Shown: positions 35,526-47,030 of the stretch, piece after piece
Layout: each line of letters begins with the position of its first letter
Position numbering within the stretch: position 1 is the first letter of the stretch
Assembly: GCF_907165205.1 (NCBI RefSeq)
Contig: NC_058198.1
Coordinates: 8,595,001 to 8,659,000 of the forward strand
Source of the DNA: Coccinella septempunctata
Taxonomy: Eukaryota > Arthropoda > Insecta > Coleoptera > Coccinellidae
Length of the DNA stretch: 64,000 bases
Reading direction: 5' to 3'
Notes under the pieces: generated by a model
What the model saw: only the letters and a program-made list of their open reading frames with translations
Told to the model about the DNA's origin: nothing
Databases searched by the model: none
Position numbers and translations under genes: made by a program

Positions 35526-36440
35526 GAAAACCTTCTAGACTATTTCTGACTGCTGACTCCCTTGAAATTTCTGCAGTTTTCGTTTTGTAACATCTAGATG
35601 AATCAAACATCGATATTCTCTGTTTGTTTTTGGTTCAACAATTGACCAAAGTTCACAATACAGATTCAGTTTAGCATAATCGAATTTGAACGAATAAACG
35701 ATATGAATTTAAAGTGAGCTGGACGGTTTAAATACCACAAGAAAAATTTATCATTTCCTCTTCCATATCAATCCATTGCGAACTCTGCTGTAGAATATTA
35801 TTTTGGAGCGATAAGGTTACTATTATTTCAGTTAAGTTACAAAAATTTTGAACTATTTAAAGTCCAAGGAATCAGGAAAATTATTTGAAAAAACCTTGCT
35901 TATTTTTTCCAACAATAAATAACCCATCTGTCAAATTTGGGGAAGGTACAGTGGTCCATATTTTTCGTGTCCAAACTGAACACTTCTTGGCATAAAAAAA
36001 AGGGTTTATTGTCTAAGTCTTTGAGAAAAATTGATAATATTATAAAGGTTGATTGTTCTGAGGATTCAATTGTTCTAAACTTTTAAATTCTTATCATCGT
36101 AAAGATACGAAATGAAAATAATTTTTCTCGTGACTTCAAAGGACTGTAGTCCTTTGCCTGTAGATGGAAAAAATCTCTCGAGAACCATCATAATTGGGTT
36201 CAAATATTTACAATTATTTTAATGTAAAATGAGAGCATTTTGGTGGATATTTCAATAAACTTAATGCATAATTGGATACGAAAGTCAATATTTCGATAAT
36301 TTGATCAAAAATTAAAATTTGGAAGAATGAAAAAAAAGCACATGGAAGTTCTTGGATACTCACGCTTAAATCAAATTTAAAACACGATTTCCGAGTGTAC
36401 AATTTCCCAGCATTCAACAACCACAACTGAAATACCTCAC
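35526..36440. other. Intergenic, nothing recognised
   Basis: A local hairpin AAAGGACTGTAGTCCTTT lies near 36140. No coding signal. Confidence 0.4.
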
Positions 36441-36681
36441 AGTTGATCTACACCACAACTGATAATATTTTACCATCCACTTCACCCAATTCCTGTATCA
36501 ATAATATCTCGGTCATTGTCAAACGACACCTTGAGCAGTCTTTTCAAGACTTAGCTATTAAACGTGACCAGATTTCGAAAAACTTTCCGTGCAATGTCAG
36601 AAATTTGCTATTTAGAGGGAAGACAACGTACCTCGGCAGGCATGGGAGGTTATCGATAGATATGAATATTCATAAGGTGAT

Positions 36682-36896
36682 TTGAGATTATTTTTAGTTT
36701 CATTCGGAATTTCCTATATGTATATCACGATAATAGCAGCATTATATTATTTCATTGTTTTGGATATCACGAACACCAGAAGGTGTTACAAAAACGCAAA
36801 AGGTATTATGCTTGGAACAGATGATGCTAACGAATTCTTGAGAACATTTTTTCCCAATCACACTGCTCCAAAATTCAAGTGGAGAATTTGCGTACA
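36682..36896 (+). other. Possible orphan exon, cut by mariner copy 4
   Basis: An open stretch begins near an acceptor-like TTATTTTTAG (36691-36700) and encodes a hydrophobic segment (SYMYITIIAALYYFIVLD), then a polar part (KGIMLGTDDANEFLRTFFPN) up to the mariner border at 36897. Composition is more protein-like than most ORFs here. I do not recognise the family. It could be an exon of an unknown gene disrupted by the transposon, or chance. Confidence 0.25.
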
Positions 36897-36898
36897 TA

Positions 36899-37587
36899 CG
36901 AGGATATATTGAAAAATTCTTAGCCTACTATAAAACCAAACAAAATTTCAATGTCAAAATATTTTATTACTCAACATATTCTCCTCTTAATTGGATACAT
37001 TCATTACCTCTAGACCTTTAAAAAAAATGTTTCTTCTTGCTCTGCAAACCAGACCTCCACAGCTTTTATTACCTCCTCGTTGGAAGAAAATTTACGACCT
37101 TTTAAACTTTTTTTCAGTTGAGGAAAGAGATGATAGTCGGATGGGGTAAAATCTGGTGAATTAGGAGGGTGTTCTAGTTATTCAAACCCTAAATTACGAA
37201 CTTTTTTCTCATGTCTAAATTGACGTAAACTATATGATGAACGCGTTCGTATGAAATATTCAGTGCTTCAGATAACCGTTTTAGCCCAATTCGACGGTCT
37301 GATAAAATCATGTCATGATATTTTCGGGGACTGACACAGAAACTGGCCTTCCCGATCGGTCATCATCTTCAATGGAAAATTTACCTCTTTTGAAGCTTGC
37401 AGTCCAATTTTTCACGGTCGCATACGAAGGACATTAATCACCAAGGGTATTAAGCATATTTTCGTAAAACTGCTTACCTCTTAACCCTTTTAAATGCAAG
37501 TACTTGATGATGGCTCGATACTCCAATTTTTTGATTTTCACAATTTCGGTGGACATCTTCTTTCTTTTACTTTATTGCGTAACTCTG
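36899..37587 (-). mobile_element. Mariner copy 4, internally deleted and 5'-truncated
   Basis: The 3' end at the left (CGAGGATATATTG after TA at 36897-36898) and the transposase start region at the right (CAT of the start codon near 37555, TTCGGTGGACATC) are present, with upstream sequence only to CGTAACTCTGG at about 37587. The 5' terminal repeat is missing. The catalytic core from the first Asp to beyond the second Asp is deleted near 37210. Same family as the copies at 1, 4 and 7 kb. Confidence 0.85.
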
Positions 37588-37599
37588 GGAATTTGGTAT

Positions 37600-38440
37600 A
37601 TGCACTGATGTTGGGTGTCTACATAGGGTTAACCTCCCTGAAATACCACCAATAAGCGGAACGACTTTAGAGCAAAAACATACTAGAGAAATGAACAGAG
37701 TGAAGATTCTACCAGGAGTACTCTGCAGATCTGAAGGTTCCTTTTGTTATAGTTATGGTTATAGTTTGACTAGGGGGTTCCATGTCACTGCGACCTTAAG
37801 GTATATTGTAGCCCCCATCAGAGCTGTTCTCACAACTGCTCCCTCTGCAGCTCGCCCTCAAGCTGTAGAGTTTCAATGAACTCCAGTATCTGAGAGGGCT
37901 TCATGGAGCCTAAGTCCTTATACCTCCTATAATTTTTATATCGAAGACATTCCTTGTGCAGGCTTGCAATGGCGAGGTATTCTGTAACTAGGTACTCAGG
38001 AGTTTCCTCTTCTTCCCCACATAATCTACACTCGTCAGTTTCTGACAAGCCCATTCTCATCCTATGATTTTTAAGGCTGTGAGGAAGCCAGTGACGCTTC
38101 TATCCTTGCTCAGATCTAAATACTTCTTGGATCTTGCAGTCTTAAAATTCCCGAGCAATTTTTTCGAATGATCCATTCCTGGGAGATTCCTCCAAAGTGT
38201 TTCTCTTTTGGTTTCTCCTCCTCCAGAAACTCTTTCCTATAAGTGCATTTTCCTATACCACAGAAAATCTATGGGCCAGTAAGTGGCATTTATGCTCACT
38301 ATCTGGCGAGTGTGTTGCCTTCCTCATTTCTTTTGATTCCAGAGTGACCTGGAACCCAGATTAAAGAGATCTTGTTCTTGCCTATTTCCTTGAGTTTCCT
38401 TCGAACGAATGTATATAACACCCTGTGGAAAATGAAGACT
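37600..38440 (-). mobile_element. Non-LTR retroelement 3' fragment
   Basis: On the minus strand: KEIGKNKISLIWVPGHSG (RNase H signature near 38403-38345), followed by IKRNEEGNTLAR where the usual GNExAD is altered (Asp lost), then stops. A longer open piece follows (38060-37830) with MGLSETDECRLCGEEEETPE, the C-terminal zinc ribbon, then a charged tail. The 3' tail shares the CTCTGATGGGGGC block with the 22.5-kb copy. Dead. Confidence 0.8.
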
Positions 38441-39615
38441 AAACCTTAAAATAATGAGAAAAGATTACCCAAGAACACCTGATACTCAAAAAATTCGTAT
38501 TGAAGCTTCTTGTGTGTCTTTCAGTGTTTATGCAACCCTACTGATTTTTTTTTCGTTCTATTTGTTTTAAAATTCTCAACAAGCACTTCAAATTTTTGTA
38601 GTCAACTATGTATTTGTTTATTTTCGAACCTTGGGAGGTAGGTAATAAACTTGATAGATAATAAAAAGACAACTCATTCAAATTATATTTCGAAATTGTG
38701 TTCATAAACATTATTATAAAAAACATGTTATAATTTAGATTTCTTAGGGCACTTCACTTCGAAGCAGCAATCTGGATATGGCTTCGAAAGATCTCCTTTT
38801 TCCACTGTACATGGTGGTTCAACATTTACAGAAATACAGCTATAAAACAGAGAAATACGTCAATCTAATTCAAAGGAGAAAAAACAGATATTTTGAAGTA
38901 AGGAAAATATTTCTTATAGAAATTTCATATGAGAAGTATTACCCAGTGATAGTGTATTCTCCATTTTTACCACAAGACAATTCAGCACATTGTTTTGGTA
39001 ACCTTTTTGTCACACCACTTTCAATATAGCCCAGATCCTCAGTCCAACATTGATTCGGATGTCCTTAAAACATATTGAATCTCGTAATTTTTGTTCATTA
39101 TGGAAACTATGAATAAATATGATGAAAACTAATTGGAAAATATGTACAGGAGTCGATACCTATTGATTTATCTCACCTGAAGCTTGATAATTAATTAGCA
39201 ATTAGAATTTATTTTCATGAATAAAATTTACATTCTGTAAACAAAAACTGGCAAACACAAATACACTGCTTAACAACTAAAATAAATGCAGTAGTAACTA
39301 TACAAGGAAATGTTTAATTGATTAATTATATTTATGGAATATGGTTCTATATACATCAGGAGTTTTAGTAATGTTTTTTGAAATTTTTTTATATCTGTAA
39401 GGTTTTGAAAATTTTTGAGTAATTGAACAAAGCAAGGCACATATATTCGGCATTTTCTGTGTTGGAGAAATTTTGATCTTTGAGATTTAATAAATTCAAC
39501 AAAATGAATTATTTTCTGTTATTTCATACCTCGATACTCAAGAATTGATATGTTTAAGCTTCCAATCGAAAATTAATGAACGATGAAAGAAAACTTTCTT
39601 CACAAAAACTAAAAA
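38440..39615. other. Intergenic, nothing recognised
   Basis: The 83-codon ORF at 38778-39029 (basic, aromatic) is not recognisable. No repeats noticed. Confidence 0.4.
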
Positions 39616-39619
39616 CTAT

Positions 39620-40045
39620 TTTAAATTCGTGCAGTTATTTAAGAAATTGAGAGGGTAGCAGAAGCTGTTTTCTGAAATTGGAAAAGTTAGAAAGCAGATG
39701 GAAACAGAATTCACAAACTGAGAATATTATAGGTACCTTAAACTTTTTTTTTTAATAAGATTAGGACGAGATGAAGAAAATGTAGAAAAAAACAGCAGAA
39801 ACTTCCTGAAACTGGAAAAGTCAGGAAGCAGATGGAAAAAGAAGGAATTCATGTCGGAATTCACAAAATGGAAATACATATTATATACTTTGAATTTTTT
39901 TGGATAAGTTCAAGAAAATGAAGAATGGACAGAAAAGCAGATTCTCCCAAGTGACAGTGTCAGGAATCAGATGGAAAAAGAAGGAATTCATGTTAGGATT
40001 CACAAACTGGAATTGTTATGACTCTCAAATTTGTTTTTGGATAAG
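39620..40045. repeat. Three degenerate tandem units, 134-139 bp
   Basis: Landmarks GAA(A/C)TGGAAAAGT..GGAAGCAGATGGAAA, GGAATTCATGT and GATTCACAAACTGGAA recur with spacing 134 and 139 bases (CAGATGG near 39695, 39829 and 39968). The second and third units are most alike and share GATGGAAAAAGAAGGAATTC. Not related to the 175-bp satellite. Confidence 0.75.
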
Positions 40046-41129
40046 ATTTGAATTGGAGTACCTTTCAATTTTTCACTATCAGTTTGACCTCTCGCAACCC
40101 ATGCATTAACATAAGTTGATAAGCACAGGAAGAATAAGAGAAATAGCACTTTCATCTTCGGTATTTCACTTCAAAATGCTCACCCAATGTTTGGTTATTT
40201 TTATACCAGAGATGGGGAGTAGGATGAAACAGGATAGGCAACGAGCAGAAAACACATCTGTGTAATTCGTATTAAAAATTAACATACTGGTAAATCCGCA
40301 ACGATCACAGTCAATACCAGGGTTCATTTATGACAATCTCTAATTGGTTGTGTAAAGAGCCTAACATTAGACGAGAATATTTATTATCCACATCCAATTT
40401 AGATGAGAGGATTTCGTCACATCTAATTGAAGATGCTGTGAGGTTAAAGGTGGGCTGGCGAATTGCTAACGGAATAGAATAATGGTATTTGTTTCGAAAA
40501 AGATGGCATCATTTCACAGAACATGAAAAAGTATATTAGGCGTTCGAAAAATTACACGTTTTCTGGTAGATTCTAAAATTTTTAATTCGACTTTGAAAAT
40601 TAACCTTGGACAGTTAAATTTTTGTAGAGGTGAATATTAAACTCCATTCAAAGCTTGCCTTTTTTCAGGAAAAGAAATTTTCTGCATATAAGTGTTCAAA
40701 AGAATAATTGAGTATGCAAAATATGCATACCTGTGTGTTTTTCCTAAAAATTTTTAATAATAATGTTGAGGATGACAGGGATAAAGCTGTATACGAATAT
40801 TGTTTCAAGTAGCTGTTTCGATTTTTGTGTTTTTTTTTAAATGAATAAAATTCAATTGGTCCTTTTTCATTTTTTTATCATACTCAATTTTTTCTATTAT
40901 GGGGTTTGAAAGAAAAATGATAGGTACCCTTATTCAGCTTAAGATTTGTTCAACAAGATTTAATTGCATTTGCCAATTTTTACAATAATACTACTTGCAT
41001 ATCCAATTTTGAACTCCGATTGAAAGTTTCACGCAAAATATTTCACACATCTTTTTTTTCTTGAAAATTATTATTTTACTCTTTTGTGCTTTTTGTGCTT
41101 CAATAAGCACAAAACATAATTTTTGAAAA

Positions 41130-41585
41130 TTGTTTATGGAATTGATCTGGGAAGTTTTTGATTATTATCTGAGGCAGGAATCTATTATAGGTTCAAAAAC
41201 AAGGTTCATACATATTGTTTCGCTATTATTAATTTGTCAAAAACTCTCAAAAAACTGCTTTATCAAAAAGTATATAACTTCTAAACCAGAGGCATTTCCA
41301 ATAAAAAACTTCATTTTTTTTTGGGTATATAATTATATCGAATTTTGGGAGAGAAAAATCCGTAATAATTTTCAGATAAAACTCACTCAATATGAAATTA
41401 GAATATTCTCCCATATTTTTTATACACACCTGGTCACTTTCATCAAGGAAATAATTTCCGATTTAAAAAAAAGCATCAGAATTAATGATATGAGATTTAC
41501 TTCAAGCCTATTTTTTGTATCAGCTCTTTCATATACAGAAATTTTTATTGATATTCTAACGACACGAATTATTTCATATATCTGA
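41130..41585 (+). CDS. Unassigned 151-codon ORF
   Basis: The start at 41130 is not ATG (TTT TTG region; first ATG-initiated reading is a few codons in), so a clean single-exon gene is uncertain. Content is rich in I, F, K and S, with aromatic segments (FIFFWVYNYIEFWERKIRN, then IFSHIFYTHLVTFIKEIISD). No signal peptide or known motif. At this base composition an uninterrupted 151 codons is unlikely by chance in a window of this size, so it may be a real exon or a decayed transposon ORF. Function unknown. Confidence 0.3.
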   Translation: MFMELIWEVFDYYLRQESIIGSKTRFIHIVSLLLICQKLSKNCFIKKYITSKPEAFPIKNFIFFWVYNYIEFWERKIRNNFQIKLTQYEIRIFSHIFYTHLVTFIKEIISDLKKSIRINDMRFTSSLFFVSALSYTEIFIDILTTRIISYI

Positions 41586-41589
41586 AGTT

Positions 41590-43480
41590 CGCAACTTTAT
41601 GAGGAGTGAGTCAGGTCATGTCATGACCTCAAAAAAGAAAGTTGTTATCCAAATAAATTCAAATGAAATTTGATAATGAAATCGAAGTCAATGAAATAAT
41701 TCAGATAGTTAAGAAATGGAATGTCAAGTGTAATTTGTTGCCATTTTGTCGAACAAAAAAGTTGTCTATTTTGTTTTTATTCAACTTTTTTTGACGAACA
41801 TGACAAAAAAAAATGCCTCTTGATGTACCGTTTTTAAACTGCCTGAATTATTTCATTGAGTCGAATCAGATTCCAAAATTTTCGAATTAATTTTTGTGCG
41901 TTAAATACCTTTCCAACAACAAGGAATAACAAGGTGATTAGCGTTTGTTCCTTGATAAACCGCTTGAAAATAGAAAGAAAATTAGGATTGCCATTTAAAA
42001 AATTCTCGACGACGTCATATCTCAAATTTGGAACACGCTAGATAAGATTTTCTTACATGAAAAAGAGAGCAATTTGAAATACCAATCAACCTATACGAAC
42101 ATATTCACAAAAAAACCCTCTTGGCTTTTATGAATTGATTCCAAGTTAAACAATCGCACTGTATACCTACATATCAATAATTTTATTCGTGAATTTTTTT
42201 GAAGAATAACTTCAACCCCTCTTATTTTCGAATAAGGAAGGTGGTAAAACTTTTTGGTCAAAAAATTAACATTAACCGTCATTTTTTGAAAATTTCGCCC
42301 TACAATTTTTTGTTCTCGGAAAAATAAAGTTGTTTTCAGTCATTATGATCTAATCAATGAACACTTCAATCGTATTTTGCGTCGTAGTGTAATAAATTAC
42401 ATGATTACCACACGATTTCTTGTACCTATATCTTACCTCAGGATTTATTCTCAGAAAGCGCTGATGTGACATGAGCATTTCCTTTGAAATTGATTGCCGC
42501 CCAAAAGTCGATTAAATATACGGCTTTCGAGCAACAATCAAAAGCAAATGAAACGAAAATTAGTTAGAGATGATGAATACATTAAAAGCCAGACTGGGAA
42601 ACTCTGAAATTACAGATAAATAGGTTTATCACTCTATTCTCGAATCAATCTACTATAAATACATGAATAAGAGGAAAAATCAAAGAAAAAATACAGGTTA
42701 AATAGCGGTTTAATAAAGGAATTATTTGGGTTTAAGGTAATCCAAAACTCTTGGATATTTAAGGTGAAGTTTAAATAAGATTTTCCTCTTGAAATCTTTC
42801 AAATTTTGGCAGAGTTGTATTTGGAATTTAGTAGGAGAGTATAGATAGACTTTAGTCTTTGCTTTCCATAGAAAAAAGAAGACACCGTTAAAATTAATAC
42901 TTCCTCTATCAGAAAATAGCACGCCATCAATCAATATATTGCATTTTACTAATAATACAAAGAGCTGATAGTAAAAATGCACAAGATATGTGAATAAATG
43001 TCGTTCAACTTTTAAAAATTTTCAGTTTATGATAATCAAGTGGACTTAATTTTGCAAAAAAGAATCAAGAACAGTTTTCATTAGGGACCATTTGTGTAAA
43101 ATCACAATCCATCTTAGATATTTCATTGATGTACGTGACAACGTGCCAAATCCAAGATGACGTTGAACAAATAATTAAAAAAAAATAACAGTTAAAAAAT
43201 ACTCCAAACAAAAGGTAAAAACACTAGAGACAAGAAAAAAATTCTTCAATGGAAATTGTTCTGTATTAACCCTTTATTAAGAAAAATTTTCACTAACGTT
43301 ACCTCTAGTTTCAAGAAAATTAGATTTTCAGCAAATATTCATAAATCCCCATCTATTAGAAATTGAAAAAAGAAGTTTCGTTTTCTTGGATAACTCCGAA
43401 ACTCAATTAACGATCAATAAAATGTCTTTTCTACTGGTAGTTTCTTAAAATACTAAAAAAATCAAATGATTCAGCTTGGG
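41590..43480. other. Intergenic, nothing recognised
   Basis: AT-rich; the 86-codon minus-strand ORF 42982-42722 has no domain I know. No transposon ends were found. Confidence 0.4.
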
Positions 43481-44060
43481 TACTAACCTCATTTCCTTCG
43501 TGAGTACAGCCAGACTGAATGGCACAGCTCGGATATCCCATATTTTGCCGGGGTTAGAAAACCCATCACTTTTTACCGATCCCATTCAAGTGAACTACAA
43601 GGGGTGAATGAAAGTGGTGTATACGAGAATAGGGTTCACGCGTAACTGATTTGAAAGGGTCGTGTCTCCCGATGCTCGGTTACGTATTGTTCAAACATGT
43701 GAAGCTGCACCAAGGGCCTAAAGGTGTGCGCTGAAACCCAGCCAGCTTCTGGTCCTCCTGAATGGTCATGAGCCCATTTGACCAGACTGGCTCCTCCCAC
43801 GAAAATCCGGTGAAATGGAGAAACCCTTCAGGTTAATTATTGAGTGGCAAATCAGCCCTACATCAAAAACATTTCAGGTTACTTTTTATCGGGATACGAA
43901 TTTTCGTCCTGCCCTTAATTTATTCAGGGATAACGCGCAGCTTTCATTTCGGGGATGGTGGTTAGTGTCATTCAGCAAAATTTGTGATGGGGTTGATGTT
44001 TTATTATTTTATTGACAGCAACTCGACCATAGCCATGGAGGCCATAGTCTCCCCCTCTTT
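43480..44060. other. GC-richer island of unknown origin
   Basis: Base composition changes sharply (for example CTCGGATATCCC, GGGCCTAAAGGTGTGCGC). A 66-codon plus-strand ORF (43815-44015) with FRLIIEWQISPTSKTFQVTF has no family I recognise. The island leads directly into the conserved flank of a satellite block at 44.08 kb, which suggests it belongs to the same mobile unit. Confidence 0.4.
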
Positions 44061-44077
44061 GAGAACTTGAGGCAGAT

Positions 44078-44410
44078 ATTTTTTCGAATATCGAAAAATG
44101 ATTTTGTTTCCCTCTTCAAATATAAAATTATGACCCCACCCCAACATCCCTCCTGGCACCGCCACTGCAACGAGCTGTATGAAATTTCGAGATTTATTAC
44201 TAGAAGAGCTGCCCTTTTAGAATGTGCATCATATTTAGATCTAATATAATTTTTCAGGAATATACAGGTGTCCAAAGTTGAGCTCGAAAAATCCCGAAAA
44301 AAATGAGGTCAGTTAAAAATTCGACAAGACTGAGCTCGATGAAATTTCGAGATTTATCACTAGAAGAGGTGCTCTTCCAGAATATGTGTCACATTCAGAT
44401 CTGGGATATA
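44078..44410 (+). repeat. Dispersed satellite block with shared flank
   Basis: TTTTCGAATATCGAAAAATG, CCCTCTT and CACCGCCACTG precede a full monomer and part of a second. CGAGATTTAT(T/C)ACTAGAAGA recurs at about 44190 and 44349, spacing 159. The flank is the same as at 29.08 kb. Confidence 0.85.
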
Positions 44411-44419
44411 CCCTTCATT

Positions 44420-46220
44420 TCACTCTGCACATTTCCAAAATGCACCTTCCATGCAAAATACAATCTCACAAAAGAATTTTCCGAGAGTCTTTTGAATGTT
44501 ATTGATTCGTAAAAATCTATAAGTGACAATGAAGTATTCCTAAGCGTTAATTAAGGAGACAGTGAAAATGAGCAGTCATTCCTTTCAATTTATTTTCCTC
44601 AATTTTTCGTCAATCTGCAGCAAATGTAATCGTTGAAATTGACAAAAGGTGTACTATAAAATATTCAAAGGTAAGTACAGATACACACTGCTCCACAAGA
44701 GTAAAGGAAGTTCAGAAATGTTGTGACCGTGTCAAGTGTCGCAGATTTTTTTCAACGAAATTTTCATTTATGAAAACTCAAATGTTTACTCTTTTATATG
44801 TGAATGGTATTTTGCTTCTCGTTTGATAACTTTTTCAGTTTAAGGCAAGTCTTTTTCGTTTCTTAGAATTTTTAATCAGTTATTGTTTTGCGTTCTTTCA
44901 ATCAACTTTGATTGAAAATCTGAAAATTTGTTTTGCACTTTTCACCTGAAACTGTAAAAATTGTAAGAAAATGGGCAGAAGAATGAGTTAAATGAGTCAT
45001 TACAACATTAACATTTCTCATAATTGAAAGAAATTGTGAAAAAATGGAAACTTTTGAAATGGTATCAAAATTTCCGAACTTCCTTACCTTTTGTAGAGCA
45101 GTATATTTCAAATTATCAGTATAGTTCGTAGGTACCTACATCAAAGCTAGTAATACTCAAAATAAGACAATTATAGATCAATCATGTGTAAATTGTAAAA
45201 AATCTGAAAAATATTGATTCAATGTATTGTGTAATTTGTTTTTCAGAAACTACTGAAATAATTGAAGAGAATTATTTTGAAGAAGCTCCTGCACAATTTT
45301 AGGACTGCTTTTCAACACTTCGTATCATCTACGAAAGGTAGAGGGTGGAAGTTAACAGATATCGATTGAAATTCAATCTGGAAGGACTCTGCATCTTCTG
45401 AAATTCTTAAGGGTTTTCACTTTCAGTCTCTGAAACAAAATCAATTAAAAAATTGAAATATTCGATTTGGTCCTGCGTATATTCTTGCACTAATTAGTCA
45501 CTTCTCAGGAGCAAATCAGATGGAAAAAATTGTTGAATGACAATGAACGAAAACTGGAACTTTATGGTAAAACTTCGTAACGTTTCGGAGTCTTTATGAG
45601 ACTCCCTCATCAGACGAATTCTTAAAAAACTCATCTATTCGAAAAAATTACTTCAAAACCTGAAATAAGAGAAATTCGTAATCTCTACTACTCAAGGGAT
45701 GAAATAATCTTCCAATTTATCCTGACATATACGCCAGAGCTAGTATTATGAAATTATAATGGAACCATTTCTGTACATTAACGATTTTCCAAACATGGTG
45801 TGGAAAAAAATCTCTGAAACCAAATCATAGTTAAATTGAATTTTATACGTTTCATAAGTATAATATGCCGTGGTTATTTGACCAGCATTGGTTGGAGATT
45901 TTTCATGAAAATATTGAAATATGTGATAAAAATCTAGTTAAATTTTTTTTATCTGAAAGCTCTCGGAATATTTCTGTTGTTTCAGATATCAAAATTACGA
46001 AAATCACAAACAGTATTTGTCTATTGTTGATTGCAAATCTCAAAAATTATCAGTTGAATTGTGTTGTTCTACATAACTACACCTTTTATTAGGAAAGGTT
46101 ATCTGCTATATGTAAATCTAACTTCATATTATTTCAGAATAAAAAAATTTTCCATTTTACTGTCCGACTAATTAAAGTGTATTCATCTATCACGCAGTCT
46201 ATCTACTGACATGACGGACA
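44420..46220. other. Intergenic, one hairpin motif
   Basis: No gene is supported. The 75-codon ORF at 45865-46092 is not recognised. A hammerhead-like hairpin lies at 45582-45613 on the minus strand (see separate entry). Confidence 0.4.
45582..45613 (-). ncRNA. Hammerhead-like hairpin motif (candidate)
   Basis: On the minus strand: CTGATGA (45613-45607), one G, a perfect 6-bp stem GGAGTC/GACTCC with loop TCATAAA, then GAAAC (45586-45582). The conserved core bases of a hammerhead ribozyme are all in place. As at 28.2 kb, a single base separates CTGANGA from the stem and helices I and III are not obvious. Hammerheads of this kind are known in Penelope-like elements. It could also be the conserved 3' hairpin of another retroelement. 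Confidence 0.4.
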
Positions 46221-46364
46221 GTGAGATAATTCAGAGTTCTAGGTAGGGGGTTGAAACATTTTGAATCACTCTAATTGTCCCAAAGGATTTTCTGCCATCG
46301 CATCCACCGACAGTATAAATGAAAAGTGAAGTTGAAGCGTTGAAATATGCAGAAGAGTCAGGTG

Positions 46365-46595
46365 TCATTCTGTCCCATGAATAATGAAGGTATAATTAGG
46401 CAAAGTAAGGCGGACCAACTGGACAAACAGGGCGGCGCCCTGTATGGGGGTGGCGCGCATGTAAACTACCCCGGAATTGGTGATATCAACGGACGGTAAG
46501 GCGACAAACTGACCGTCAGAAAACGTAAAATAGTGACCTACAGCTCCACCAGACATCAGAAAAACCACCCTGCCAAATCCGGAAGCATACTTCAA
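46365..46595 (-). other. GC-rich 76-codon open frame, unassigned
   Basis: The frame contains GRVVFLMSGGAVGHYFTFSD, then GQFVALPSVDITNSGVVYMR and ATPIQGAALFVQLVRLTLPN. Small, Gly/Val/Ala-rich and free of the I/K/N bias of chance ORFs here, and it lies in a short GC-rich island (about 46380-46590). The first codon is TTG, so any true start is elsewhere. I do not recognise a family; transposon-derived or viral-derived coding DNA are both possible. Confidence 0.3.
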
Positions 46596-47030
46596 TTTGT
46601 TATTTTTTTTAAATTTATTACATCATGTACATCAGGTTACAACTGTGTGTGTTCGTGTAGGTTCTGTCTAAATCTGAAGTAATTGTGATAGCGGAATGGG
46701 ATTGGGACCAGAATTTATTACAAATCAATTACTCATCGATTCAAACCCCAATTGTGACCCTGCTAAGATGTTTGATCACTTGGTATTGGAAGTTAAGAGG
46801 TACATTCACTTATCAAGATATCAGGAGGATTGAGCTCTTTGGAGCTTTTTCCAGGTTTATGAAATCATGGTGTGGTTCAGGCCAAGGCTGCTCTACCCCT
46901 TCCTTGGTGTCGTAAGGGTTCTTTTGTCATCTCTTCTTCTTCTTCACTGATTTCCCCCACGTTTTTTTTGCATTTCTTATGTTTGTAGAGATTCAAATCA
47001 AATTGAAGCTTCCTCTAGGTTTCTGGAAGT

